From contig JAJIRX010000500.1 in assembly GCA_023853785.1 (NCBI GenBank), positions 434,001-498,000 of the forward strand: 64,000 bases of DNA, written 5' to 3'. This DNA is from Psilocybe azurescens. Its lineage: Eukaryota; Basidiomycota; Agaricomycetes; Agaricales; Agrocybaceae. Below are positions 11,306 to 28,547 of this stretch, piece after piece (the stretch's first letter is position 1; every line of letters starts with the position of its first letter). Both the position numbers and the translations under genes were made by a program. Below the pieces are notes generated by a model, which was not told where the DNA came from, searched no databases, and saw nothing but the letters and a program-made list of their open reading frames with translations.

Positions 11306-12830
11306 CTAAGATGATATGGTCATGGTATAAGGATCAAAAGAGCGGATGTAACTACGAGGATGATGATGGTCCGGAGGAATGGTGGCCGCTCTAAGGTGGT
11401 CGACAAGGTTTGCCGACATCATCTCAATCGCGGGGTGCTCGATGAGACGACGATGGATGATGATGATAGTGGTGCTGGGAGTGCTGGTGCGAAGCATGGG
11501 ATCGAGAAGCATCTTGCGATGTCAGGTACATTGCATCGCCCATACCTCCAGAGCCGGTATCATAACCAGACGGAGGGTGTGGTACGAGATCCTCAGCCAT
11601 GGGGTCAAGCTGATTCTGCATTGAGAAAGGGTGGTGCGAGCTAGATGCCACGGTCGATGACTGCCGGTTGGTTTGCCTCATAGATTGCCTTTTATTCTGG
11701 AACCTGTACATTATCGTTAGTGAAGAAACAGAATATAAGCTTTTCACTGAATATCACCATATTTGCACGCTGCGTGCAGACATATCGAGCATCTTGGCCA
11801 ACGCAATGCGCTCTTCGGTGGAGGGGAAGGCAGTTCTGCTGTAAGTCTCGTTCAAGACCTTGAGCTGAGCGGCATCGGCACGTTTTCGCTTCTTTTTGAT
11901 CGTTGGTTCTTCACCAGGGGATGTGGGCGAGACCGGCGGAGGAGAATAACTTCGTGGAGGGGGTGGGTGAGACGATCCGGAGCCGCGGCTATAAGGCGAT
12001 GTGGATCGCGGGTCGAGTCGAGAGACGTCGTCGAACATCGGGGCGTGTCCGTGTCCGTGGCCATGACCATGGCCTTGGGGATTCATGGAAGGGACATGGT
12101 CATGGGTAGGTTGCATGTGGTAGGGATACGAGTTATTGTGGTTTCCACTTGAGTAGGCAACATATGCAGGGGGATAAGAAGCTGTTGGAGAGCGAATCGA
12201 GTTACCGAAGAAGCCGTTATTTTGCTGGGGAATAAACGAAGGCTGCTGCCAGCGCTCCATTGGGGGAGTGGATGTCGTCAGTGGAGGGAGTCTCCTTGAA
12301 TCTACAGGGTTTAACATGTTAGGCGTCGACGACCTAGATGGATACGTAGGATATGAAGGTTGGGGAGAAGAATATCGGTCGTGTATTTCATAGTTAGGAA
12401 AGCCGGTCGGAAATTGCGGCGCTGTAAAAGATATGAATGAAATCAAAGGGTCCAAAAATCGTCACAATATGAGCGTCTACTCACAGGCGCCTGTCGCTTG
12501 ATAGGGACCACCATACAGGACTTGTGGATTCAGCTCATATCCAAGCTTGTTTGGGGCTGAACGCGGCTGTGTATAAGGATTAGAATATCCAGCGGGCACT
12601 GTACATGGTGAAGATAGCGAATTGAGTTTGAAGATATCTCAGCACTGTGTATAAAAAAACAGACCTGTCAAACGTGAGGTTGGATGGCTGTTAGCAAGAG
12701 GAGGCAGCACTGGTCGCCCACCCTGTCCCGTCTGAAATAAAACACCGTGGCTATTTTGTGAATCTCCTGGCGAGCTTCGACGCGATTTGCCTACAGTCGG
12801 ATAGAATCGATCTTTGTTGGAGCTCGTCAT
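11306..12830 (-). CDS. Homeodomain transcription factor
   Basis: Nuclear DNA-binding protein. The homeodomain is complete across an intron: KKKRKRADAAQLKVLNETY, AFPSTEERIALAKMLDMS, ARSVQIW, then FQNKRQSMRQTNRQ, so the recognition helix W-F-Q-N-K-R is intact. The start at 12830 gives MTSSNKDRFYPTVGKSRRSS; two small exons follow (12640-12830; about 12483-12605). The long N-terminal part is rich in Pro, Ser, Tyr and Gln and includes a five-fold Gly-His run (GHGHGHGHGH, near 12045-12080). As assembled the frame stops at 11424, after HRAPRD. If a G run at 11432-11435 is one base long, the protein continues with IEMMSANLVDHLRAAT and ends SYIRSFDPYTMTISS at 11306, which I think likelier. Target genes unknown. 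Confidence 0.85.
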
Positions 12831-13408
12831 AGTATTAGTGAGAAGAGATAGTAATAGAAAAAAAAGGAGATGGGAGGAAGTGAAAATTAATGGAAGAACT
12901 GCCTGAACTTAAATAACGTCTTCAAAAAACACGCCTCCACATGCACATGCACTGGAGGTTTTTCGGCAGCACAGAAAAAAAAGGTCAAACAAGGGGAAGA
13001 AACAACGCGGTAAGAGAGCATGTACTAGACACTAGCTGCAATGAGGATGTGTCGAGGCGATTGGAAAAGGGTTGTTGAAAGTGCGCGTGGCTATTAAAGA
13101 TCAGATACGAGATGGTGGGAGACGGAGAGCAAGCGGGTGTTGATAGAAATGCGTATAAAGAGAACGTAGTAGTTGGTATGCCATTCTTATTGTTGATTGA
13201 GCCGTTACAGAAGGCGAAGAAGGCACGAGTCGGGCAAGCTTTCACGGACCTGTATCGCGAAGAACCATCTTGCCGGGTCTCCCATGGCCAGATATGATAG
13301 TAAGATTGACGATGATCAAATGGAGCACGAATTTTAATAAGTGATCGTTTATGAAAGCCTCATGTTTTCCTGAGATAGAAACACATAGGTAAGCAAAGTC
13401 ACCGATCC
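12831..13408. promoter_or_regulatory. Homeodomain gene upstream region
   Basis: About 580 bases between the homeodomain start and the stop of the next minus-strand gene. On the minus strand it is pyrimidine-rich just upstream of the start (12840-12900), typical of fungal promoters. No gene supported. Confidence 0.35.
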
Positions 13409-13969
13409 CTACCCCAGCTTGACCGACTGCGTGTCGACCTTCAACGCCAGCATGGGGTTGAGGACACCCACGACTGCCGACGCAGGCTCTATGCTATATC
13501 GCAGGCTGTCCAAGGTGACGAGCAGAGCAGCCCGCTGTGATTGGCCATTATAAATACTATTCTGCCAAGGGACGGAGACAAACTGACAAAATAGGCTGTT
13601 TCAAGGTGAGATCCAATCTGCTCAGAAACTTCCAGGACGCGCGGAAGAACTGCTAAAAAAAGAAGAAAAAAACGACAAACACGAACCTTTCCACAAAATA
13701 ACCAGTCCGCCTGCTTCCGGATAAGGATAGATGGCTCAGTCAACAAAACGCGCTTTTTAGAGCATCATGTCGCAAATGACGTAATACTAATGTCAAATCA
13801 CGTGCCACTTACGTTCTGTAAATCACCATCATTCAAGATATAAACGACTCTCTTGTCCTGCTGCGACAGCCTGAGATACGGCTCTGGGTCTGACAATGCC
13901 CAAGTAAGCTCATCGACGCTATCGAAGAACACAGATAGCTTGTCGTCGTCGTCTCCAATCGTATACCAT
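13409..13969 (-). CDS. Unrecognised small multi-exon protein, 5' end unclear
   Basis: Minus-strand exons fit together as KWYTIGDDDDKLSVFFDSVD...LRLSQQDKRVVYILNDGDLQN, an intron, RVLLTEPSILIRKQADWLFC, an intron, then LPRVLEVSEQIGSH, and finally SQRAALLVTLDSLRYS ... SAVVGVLNPMLALKVDTQ, stopping at 13409. Splice sites (GTAAGT, GTTCGT; TTTTTTTAG) and composition argue for a real gene of about 170 residues. I do not recognise the family. Two problems remain. A T run (plus strand A run 13588-13591) seems one base short, and no ATG is in frame with the first exon; the nearest, at 13969, is one base out. That start would lie only 18 bases from the divergent kinase start. Confidence 0.45.
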
Positions 13970-13987
13970 TTGTTTTGACTCTTTCAA

Positions 13988-17476
<3,489 letters not shown>

Positions 17477-18132
17477 TTAATTAACGAGCAGATGTGTACA
17501 GTTGTAAATGTATTCTCCACATGTACTAACCAGTGATCTTTCATTTTATTTCGCCAACTTCGCCTTGATTTGCAAATCTATGCAGGGCAATATCTTGTAT
17601 TTTTAATGCCGCAGTTACCTTCTAGATCGCGCCTGCGCCTCACCCACCCCGTAATCGCTCTGCAAAGATGACTCGACCATGTTCCATTACGTAGCACCTG
17701 CAGGTAAATTAATATAATCTGGGCCTTAAAGGCTAAAGTGCGATCATGAAACATCAACATGAGGCGATTACATCGTCATCATGCTCAACATGAAGCATCT
17801 GGAAATATTCGAGAAACAACTATACCTAGTACTACTACTATTCGTAATATATATTTACAATCAGAAAGGGTAAAGAATAAATATGCGGGGTGGATCCAGG
17901 CCACATGTAGTGATAAAATGTGGTACAATGCGAAGCGAACAAGATACATGTATGATAGTAGATGTGTAATGATAAGATGGAGAGATGGCTGATGAAAACG
18001 GAATCATAGAGAATAAAGATAAGAGGAAACATAATAAATAGAATAGGTGGCCAAGGAGAGCTCTGGAGAAGGCGATACAGGCAACGATTTGATGGGAACG
18101 TGTTTCGAGGATAGGGGTCGGGGATCGTGGTC
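17477..18132. other. Convergent intergenic region
   Basis: About 655 bases between the 3' ends of the kinase and a zinc-finger gene. AT-rich, with no coding exon or RNA gene visible. Confidence 0.35.
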
Positions 18133-19388
18133 TCAATCCTCTTCAGTCGAGGAGATGCTGTTGCTCCTGCCAGAATTGCTACTCGATGTAGATACACTGC
18201 TATCTCGACGGTGATGCCATCGTCGGGATAAGGACTCCGAGGCGGTTGACGAAGAAGGAATATCGTCATTGCTATGCGCATCCGAGAATGGAACCGTCGC
18301 ATGAACTCGGGTGTGTCGACGCATATTACTCAGAACACTGAAGCTCCGCCCGCAACTTTCTACGGGGCAGACAAAGGCTAATATACGTGGTACATCAGAA
18401 ATGCAGCCCTTCGATATCAATAGAGTTTTTAGCTCACGTTTTTCTCCAGTGTGGCTATTCAGGTGTATCTAACAGATTTCAATTTAGCGCTGAAGGGCAA
18501 GAAAAGGTAACAATATTTACCTTCAAGCTGCTAGGTCTGTTGAAACCTTTTCCACAATACGTGCATTCATATTTTGCAGAACCGCTTCCATTATCATCCG
18601 GAGGGGTGATGATTGGGGGCGCAGTACGCGTAGCATCAGGACCGAAACGGGCTACAGGAGTTCTTTCATCATCTTCAATCATATTGCCTCTAGGGATAGA
18701 TGTGGAGATATTCCATGGCGCAGGTGGTGGATCAGAAAGAATTGTTTCGGACCTGTGGCGAGGTAGAGTAGCAGAACTATTATTGTATGGATAATGCAGG
18801 CCCACGGAATCGCGGTAATCATAAGGCTGTGGCACGGTATGTCTATGTCGAGGTTGCAAATGATGGCTATGAGTATAAGTTTCATAGGCGCCGTCGTTCC
18901 GTGGTGAACCATTATGAAACAATTTAGGAGAGGTTCCCATCGAGGGTATCTCTCGAAGAAAAGGCGAGCTACTTCTGTTGTTCAACACAGAATATTGTGG
19001 GTCAGATCTTTGCGGATGATGTGGTTCTCTATGAGAAATTGGTCGATGAGCAGAACTTATATTTGGATCCGAATACCCTACTAGTGGGTAAACACCAAAT
19101 CAATGAAGGAGACTAGAGCAAACCACTCACCTGTTCTGTATACGGGTCTTGACATTGAGTGACTATGAGAGGGAAATTCATCTCCATCTTCATCGCTGAC
19201 TCGTAGCTTTGCTAATGCCATCGAAGGTGAATCGTTCAAACTTGGCCGTCTTGCAAGTTCATCTGCAACCAAGGAATTGAGACACCTGGACAAAAAATAA
19301 ATTATAATACGAACTCACCGGGGAACAAATCGCGGATAGGTGGAAGAGTTGGTCGCGAACTTTGATTATACTGAGAGGAGGACTGCAT
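18133..19388 (-). CDS. C2H2 zinc-finger transcription factor
   Basis: Start at 19388 (MQSSSQYNQSSRPTLPPIRDLFP). Two adjacent C2H2 fingers are assembled from three exons: YECTYCGKGFNRPSSLK, then IHLNSHTGEK, then PFVCPVESCGRSFSVLSNMRRHTRVH. The linker TGEKPF is canonical, which confirms the splicing. Upstream are disordered Ser, His and Pro-rich regions (HSMSRPVYRTG, HHLQPRHRHTVPQPYDYRDS). Downstream is a short Ser-rich tail ending NSISSTEED at 18133. A probable sequence-specific regulator; targets unknown. The general form is close to the zinc-finger gene at 60.3 kb but the finger sequences differ. Confidence 0.85.
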
Positions 19389-19992
19389 TGTCGGGAAAAG
19401 GATGGAGACTGGAAATCAAGTGGTACCCATGACGCAACATTCTATATAACAGGAAATCCGGTTGGACAAGCTGCGCCACCCTGTTCCTCCGAATATGCGC
19501 TAGCTGTTAAGAAAATCTGTTAATCTAAGTTGGCTGTTATGCGCATCGTCGGTCTCTATGCAGCGATCTCCAGACGTATATGTAGCCGCGATGTAATAGT
19601 GCACAGCCATCACTATGATTATTCTGAAATTCGCGCGCTTCACCCCGTGCGGGTGACTATGGGCGAGTACTTTGTTTCAGAGATAAAAACTTAAGCAAGA
19701 CCTACAGCACCGAATGATCCCTGGTGATACGCAGTAAAGGTTTCATCTGAGATTAGAGGTACATGTAATCTCACAGTGGTCACTTGATGTAGTCATGGAA
19801 GCCATCATTGAACGATTGAGCGGTTGGAGAGAGGTTGCGCCTTTGGTGGTGGGTACCTACTTGAAGTGAACACCAGATGGATTGCCGAAGATCGTGAAAT
19901 ACGGGTAATCGTTGGTGAAGTAGGTAAAGATCAATTATTAATAAAGCTTACGACCAATTAACCTTGAAACTCGAAAGGCCGTTTTACGCTTC
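19389..19992. other. Intergenic region between C2H2 gene and BolA gene
   Basis: About 600 bases: upstream region of the zinc-finger gene and 3' region of the BolA gene, both on the minus strand. No gene seen. Confidence 0.35.
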
Positions 19993-20589
19993 TTAATTAC
20001 GCTTTCCAACACCTTCAACCCCAGTGGAAGCGACTTCTGCCACCGTCTTGGTTTTGAGTGAGAGGGCATGCAATCCACGAGCGAATTCGTCAGACAAGGC
20101 GGAATAAATTATTCGATGACGTTGCATAGTACTCTTTGAAAGCTAATCAATTTCAAAACACTGAGTCCCAAAGTGTGTGACCAACCTTCCTTTCAAAGAC
20201 GTCAGAAACGACTTGAACGGAAAAGTCTAGCAATAGCAATACTTGATACAGGTGAGGGACATTGAAATATCCAATGAAGGACCTACGAGTTTCTCCATTG
20301 CTTTCTTGATCGCGCATGGCAGAATGATGGCGATGTTGCCAAGAATCGTTGGTGATTGTGATTGACGCAGGCTGCAAAAGTGCTGTTAGCTGTAAAAAGT
20401 TTGTCAGATCGTTGAAAGGCAACATAAAATGTCAACGCTACGTACCTTCTCACGGATTGAAATTTCCACTGGACCCGGTGACGAAGATGGTGATGAAGAT
20501 AGTGACTTTCTAGTTTGTTGCAGGCTATTCATGGTCGACAGTCTCCTGGAGAGCGGGTAGGTGCCGCTGATGCATCGACTAACTGACAT
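19993..20589 (-). CDS. BolA-like protein (BOL1/BOLA1 type)
   Basis: BolA proteins partner monothiol glutaredoxins in iron-sulfur cluster assembly. Four exons spell the whole domain: PVEISIREK, LTALLQPASITITNDSWQHRHHSAMRDQE, HFSVQVVSDVFERK, and STMQRHRIIYSALSDEFARGLHALSLKTKT. The conserved invariant His lies in RHRIIY and the HAL motif is present. The start at 20589 yields an Arg/Ser-rich leader (MSVSRCISGTYPLSRRLSTM) that looks like a mitochondrial presequence, which favours the mitochondrial form. It stops after GVGKRN at 19993. About 130 residues, normal for the family. No break. Confidence 0.88.
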
Positions 20590-20853
20590 TTCAAACGTTT
20601 TTCCGTGCCCGGTTGTATCTGGAAGCCAGATGGCTGCAATGAGGAGTGGCTAGAGTTGAACCAAGGCGACAGCTCAAATTCAAACTCGGAGTTCAGTCTA
20701 TTTGCATCCACAACCGTCAACAGTGCTTATATAACAGACACAACATGAATTGTGCTTTGATTGTGTTGTAAATGATATTGACTTTTGATTTATACATAGA
20801 GGTACAGAAAACATTCGAGAGAATCTAAAGTTACATCCGAAGTCCGAATTTTA

Positions 20854-23060
<2,207 letters not shown>

Positions 23061-23677
23061 TGGTCAAGTAGTAGTAGGAATGGTAGGAATGGAGCAGTAA
23101 CCTTCGAATTATTGCTGTCCATTGGTATATGAGCTATTCTTCTACTTCTATGGTTCATGATGATGTGCTTTGTATTGACCAACGATCACGCAATTGCTGG
23201 CTTCAACTCGACTGTGTCGGAGACGATACGATTACAAAGACAACACGTACAAAGTACCAAGGTCCGTCTTAACCGCTTGAGGTAATTTTATGGCAAACAG
23301 GCCCTGGGCACGGCAATGTGCCGTAACAGGTCGTAACTCGTTGCACTCGTCATCTTGCGCTCATCGTTTCGTTTAAAATTGAACTTCAGACATTACGGAT
23401 GGAGCAGTGATCCAATTAAAATGTTATAAAATTAACATCGATAATCCCTGACATAGATCGAGCTCGATAATGTTACAACTCAGGGCGGTGTTTTGAACTA
23501 GCGCTACTAGGCCTGTGAATATTATGTTTTACGCTACTTTTTTGAAGCGGTATCAGTGATGAACAATAGAAGCCAGAGTTTACTGATATCCTTCCTGAAA
23601 TGACTATAGATTATATGAATAGGTAGCAAAAATACACAACACTCTGAAAAATCCGGGTGTTCTAATATTGGAAGCTT
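23061..23677. other. MET3 upstream region
   Basis: About 615 bases between the MET3 start and the stop of the next gene. I looked for a CACGTGA-type sulfur-regulation site and did not find one. No gene seen. Confidence 0.35.
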
Positions 23678-25480
23678 TTATCCAAATGTCAGTGAGATTG
23701 GGCTCAGCGCAGAAACAATGTCCACAGTACTCTGTGCCACGCGTCGATTGTTGAAAGGTCTCTCACCCCAGCCGCCTATCCATCCGCTGGCTGTATCCTC
23801 CGATTTCTGATCATATATTATAGTCCGTGAGCCCACACTGCTTTTCCCTGTTGCGTTATACTCAGCCGGCTCGGCCGTGATCACCTGCGACATCTTAGTT
23901 CTGGCAGAAAATAAACCTTGATATGCGGGGGCCAAGAAAATCGACGACACCGCCAAATTGTTCTGAACCTGCAACTGAAGTGGAAGGGTAGAGCTGGCCT
24001 TGTTGCTGTACTTGATGCTGAGATCCAAAGGTCCATTAAAGGTGGTCACCTTAGCCACAAATGTTGGCGAATTAGGGGACAATGTCGAGATAAATTGCGA
24101 ATTCAGAGTCACATTTGCATTTATCGCACTGAGAAGACGATGAGAAGGGTAGACTGATCGAGCTAGGAAAAAGAAAAAGAGGCACCTGTCTCCTGTTTCA
24201 ATCGTGAGAAATGTGGGGCGATAGGCCATATCCGGTTGTGTTGGTTGTGTTAGAGTGATGTCGGAAAAGATGGACCTAGAAAAGGCATATATTCCTGAGG
24301 ATAGAAGCTGAGAAGTACAGCTTGAAACATACCCTTTGACCGAGTCGAGGGTAATTGCACTTGTGGCATCGAAAGCTCCTTCGATTGATGAACCAAGATT
24401 TTTCACCATGATTTTAGAAGCACTCAGAAACTAGAAGAACATCTTGTGAAAACAATTCTAGCCACCCAATACGAAGCAGCGTGATACCTTGCAAGTGATT
24501 GGACGAACGGCTCCTTCAATACTCAACTGATTGAAAAGTGGAGATGGCAATGCACCGAAGTCATCAAACTGTTGCGATATCATTGGAAGATAAGTGATAA
24601 ATTTGTCGAATGAACCGCCGGCCTGAGGCAGCACAACATTTATTTTGAAATCCAGGTGGTCGTTTTTAGCAAGCTTAGCAGGGACCTGGAGAAAAAAAAA
24701 TGAAAGGGAAATCATAGTGTCAATAGTGTGTACTCACGTAGATAGAAAGACCTCTGTTTGGACCAAGTGAATTAAAACAGACATTTGTTCTACCTTGCAA
24801 TTCTGGACTCGAAAATTGCATGTCAACAGAAAAGAGAACATCCTGTTTTTTGGCGTCTTTATTTCTAGATACTGACAAGTGGCCCGTAATTTGATCAAGC
24901 GAAAACGTATTGTAGGTGATATTTGAACGAATGGCGACGGTTCCGACCGGCGGTACTGTGAAGAATGCACTAAAGATGTTATAATCCCCTGAATAAGGAT
25001 TGCAATCAAGAGAAGTTCAATTCCATACCGAGAAATGTTAGAAGAGGTATGGTTCCAGGAGTTACAAAGTTTATTATCATCAAGAATCGTCAGCCCCGCT
25101 GAAGACAAATGGATAGGTGCTGAGAAATCATTGTCTTCCACGGCCCATAGGGATCCTGTTGGATCGAGAGCCAAGTTGTTATGCTTTTTCCTGGAGCGGG
25201 CTTTCTAGTTTACTTGAGACAGGAAGTAGAGCGGGTATAGCTCAGAATAAACTCACAACAACAAGAACAGGTATAACGATGACAAGCGAGAGGAAGATAT
25301 AGATCACGAAAGCATACAAAGCACCTCTCCATATCATCGAATCAAACAGGCTTCGGGGTTTGCGAGCTTCAGAGATTTTCAAGTGCTGGGCTTCGGAAGT
25401 ATCATAGTCCGGAAGAGGAGAGCTGGAACGAGTGACGGCGGCCTGGGGATGTCGGAGAGTTAACCCTTGATAATTGTCAT
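23678..25480 (-). CDS. DUF3712-like single-pass membrane protein
   Basis: Exon 1 encodes a cytoplasmic Pro/Ser stretch (RSSSPLPDYDTSEAQHLK), a basic segment and one membrane helix (ALYAFVIYIFLSLVIVIPVL, near 25320). The following exons form a long extracytoplasmic region rich in Ser, Thr, Asn and hydrophobic residues, with repeated beta-type segments such as FDATSAITLDSVKG, SAINANVTLNSQFIST and TFNGPLDLSIKYSN. It ends at 23678 with SALSPISLTFG. This layout matches basidiomycete proteins with DUF3712, related to the LEA-14/Tag-7 fold. Function unknown; several N-glycosylation sequons suggest surface or vacuolar exposure. The start is unresolved: a stop lies just upstream of exon 1 and no in-frame ATG is near, so a further 5' exon or an indel is likely. 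Confidence 0.7.
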
Positions 25481-26090
25481 TTTTGGAGTCTGTTCTGCTT
25501 CTCCATCAAGAATGATCATGATAAACCAGCAGTCATGTAGGCCAGGTCAGATCAGCAAATAATGTATTCCAGCAGCCGGTATATGGTCTATCCCAGAGGG
25601 CCAACGAAGGAAGGAGCGAGGAAAAGTATAAGGTCCAAGCTGGTTCTGACGATGACAACAGTTCTGAGAGTCGTGACCTGCAGTTTCCTTTTGCGGATCA
25701 GGGGAATCAAATAACTCTGTAGATGCCACGAACAAGCAACGAAAGTTAGGACCAAGACATATTGAAGACATAACTTGGGGATAACACTGGTATAAAATTG
25801 TTATCAAGTGAATGTTATGTACTACCAGTACAGTAGTGACAGGCAGATGTGGACTTTGAAGTTTGTATGGACTGAATCAGATTGGGATGATGTCACAATC
25901 TTATGATTGTTAGGATCATCATCCTGATCTCTACGGAAGACACAATTTGATCTGCGCATAAGCACGCTTAATTTTGTGGACAAAGGTCGTTTTCCGCGTT
26001 GAGTTCAATTTTTAAAACGAAGGGAATGATTAACTAGCAATCACTCTCTAGTGAAAGTTGGTATGCTTTTCGCATACAGTCGAACTTGTC

Positions 26091-26238
26091 ATAACCCATA
26101 CTCGGTGGATGGCCCGGCCTATGGGTTATGGGAGGTTATGGGCTATGAAAGGTCAATTTGGGTGTAAATTTCAGTTTGGTGGCTCAAACCTATGGGCTAT
26201 GGGGGTGTATTGGTCATCCCAGGAATGGGTTATGACAG
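26091..26238. repeat. Inverted and direct repeats of TATGGGTTATGG
   Basis: A perfect 11-base inverted pair (cataacccata, about 26092-26102, and tatgggttatg, about 26119-26129) is followed by four further near-copies: gttatgggctatg, cctatgggctatggg, and gaatgggttatga near 26223-26236. The core TATGGG occurs at least five times in 150 bases. It is not the TTAGGG telomere unit. Confidence 0.7.
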
Positions 26239-26306
26239 CTTCGACTGTAATCAGTAGCCATGTTTCCAGCCGATCAACACTTGATTAATTCTCGAGAGTA
26301 CTTTTG

Positions 26307-26319
26307 ATATATATATATA
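26307..26319. repeat. AT dinucleotide microsatellite
   Basis: Alternating AT over 13 bases in the 3' region of ERO1. Confidence 0.85.
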
Positions 26320-26383
26320 CACATGATATCGCATTATACCTGTCTGATTCTGTCAAACTGTGGCGGAAATATAGCATGGCAAT

Positions 26384-28547
26384 TTAAAGGTCGCCATATG
26401 TAGCGCCAGGTCCCCTTTCCTTCCTAGATGGACGGAACGCAGACAGGACAGCATTAAAGACATGTCCCAGGGCAGTCATAGCTTGCGTTACATTTTCCTC
26501 GATGCTATGCTTGCAATGACGCAACGCAGACATCGACTGCTCACAAGCGACGTCGAAGTAATTTCTTGAATAATCAACATTGGCTGAGTGGAAGGCTTGC
26601 GCCTTGAACACATCATTAGCGAAAGTTTAGAAGATAGGGCGGGAATTATACTCACATGAGCGGCGGTGACTTTCTCAGTTTGTTTGACGATGTTCTCAGC
26701 TTCGGCTGCATCCATCTCTTGCCAAAGTTTGCGGAAGGTATCGACTGCCTTCAAACTTTCACTGAATCTGAACAACGTGTTCACGAGAGCGACAACCTCT
26801 GACCGTTGTAACAGATCAGAGTTGGCACGAGGGCTACAAGGAGAAGAGTAAGATTTCTGAACTACTGAGAAACAAGGCATAGTTACTCCAAGGCTGTCTC
26901 ATCAAGTTCGAACAGAATCTTCATCGCCGTCGCTAGGCCAGTTGTCTGGATTTTACCCCAGAGACGACATTTATCGCACCCAACGCAATCCATGATTCGT
27001 GTCACGTTACGGAAGTGTGTTTTGAATTCTTCTTTCAATATCTGTAAAGGAATCGTTGAATGACATGAAAACCTAAGGAATGCAGATATACTAACATTGG
27101 CATTTTCTCCTCGGAACAGAATGCTTTCATCAAATGCACCGGCATCTTTCGCAATATCCAGAACCTTGGTTAGAGTTTGTAACGTTTCCTTGTCGTCTTC
27201 GTGGGTACCAGTCGAACAATAGTCGAATGCCGATAGATAGGGACCAAGCCGTGAGACCGCGCGAAGTAGTAGAATTGTATCGAAATAAATATATTGAAGG
27301 CGCTCTGGGTGAGACGCCACTCTAGAGATGAAGCAGTTAAGATTTGGATGCTGTGATAACCAATTAGTCGACTAAGCAAGGGTCTTATTTCTTGAACACT
27401 TACCCATTCACCAGTCGTCTGATTCAAATATTCGTGACATATATGGGTGGATATTGAAGCATGCAGACCTTCAGAAATGAATACTGTTGTACTCAATGTA
27501 AGCGATTTGTCACCATACCTGATATCACTTTGTAGTATACACGTTTCTCGAGACATTGAGCGGCCGATTCTTGTTCATCTTCGTGAAGGACTTCTATCAT
27601 TGTATCGGGAAGAGAGACCGGAGCAGGGGACTTTCCGGTCATGAGATTAAGTTCGGAGAGACCGAAGCAGTTTTCTTCGTAGATAGACTTCCACACACGT
27701 TGAGCATCTTTTCCAGAATACCCTGTGTATCTTTCTGGAACAAGTCGCAGGTCGAAATATTCACCCTCTACAAGTGAACGCGAGAATTAGCTAGCAATCC
27801 GCTAAATTTCGATACTTCACGGACCGGTGTTGTCATCGAGAAAGCAGAAGTCCGAGTCGCGATAATAACAGCCAGGAAGTGAGTGTCGCTGAGAAATGCA
27901 CGTTTAATAGAGGACATGGCAAAACGGAAATTGAGCACCTTGTCCACAGATGATGGGTCTAATTCGCTTAATGCTTTTGCTCGCCATTTCTCCGGTACGT
28001 TGCTCTGTGTTTCCCAATGGTCAGTGGATATATACGCGACAACTTGAGCTATTGCCGACCTCGTCTACAGATGTTATGGCACATCCTGGGTTATTACACG
28101 ATCCGTCGTCGGGCCAAAATGGACACTCTCGGTATAGATCAACCTATGAACTCAATTTAGCAATAGAGCAGACAGGGGGGGAAACCGTTTCTGAAAGACA
28201 CACCTGAAAGTACCGGAAGAAAGGTTTCTCTACCAGTTCTGACAAGTTACCGAATAGTTCATCGTTCACGCTCTCGATGGTTTCATAGTCACACATAGTG
28301 GTTTCAATTGGGCCCGTCAACTGACAAGAAAGAGACTAAGTAGAGCGACATAAGCGACATAAAATGCTTTGCGCACGATAGAATTGTGACATGTAGTATG
28401 TTTTATAGGTTGGTGGTCCAAGACTTTCTGAATCGGCCTCTTTCGAACTAGCGTTTCCGCAAGAAAGGAATCATTGGCGTTGACCGGCCAACCAAAAGCG
28501 TGAAAGAGCAAGGCGAGCTTAAGAGCTCGATGTATTAATGAATGCAT
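26384..28547 (-). CDS. ERO1: ER oxidoreductin 1
   Basis: FAD-dependent thiol oxidase of the ER lumen that reoxidises protein disulfide isomerase. The start at 28547 gives signal peptide MHSLIHRALKLALLFHAFGWPVNA. The shuttle cysteines are in LYRECPFWPDDGSC (near 28125). Later exons read YFDLRLVPERYTGYSGKDAQ, RVWKSIYEENCFG, YLNQTTGEWHPNLNCF (spliced), then FKTHFRNVTRIMDCVGCDKC with RLWGKIQTTGLATAMKILFE, which carries the active-site CxxCxxC. About 12 short introns, about 520 residues. It ends GPGATYGDL at 26384. It is head to head with the vigilin gene; the shared 557-base region holds three ACGT-core boxes. No frame break noticed. Confidence 0.94.

Larger units (their letters stand above)
25481..26383. 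other. Intergenic region with TATGGGTTATGG repeats
   Basis: About 900 bases between the DUF3712-like gene and ERO1. It may include the 5' exon of the former. It holds the inverted and direct repeats at 26091-26238 and an AT dinucleotide run at 26307-26319. No other gene seen. Confidence 0.4.

Noticed and set aside
17838..18302. 154-codon minus-strand frame
   Set aside because: It overlaps the real zinc-finger C-terminus in another frame and has no motif.
25228..25245. tRNA A-box-like GCGGGTATAGCTCAG
   Set aside because: No matching B box or acceptor stem follows; it lies in an intron of the DUF3712-like gene.
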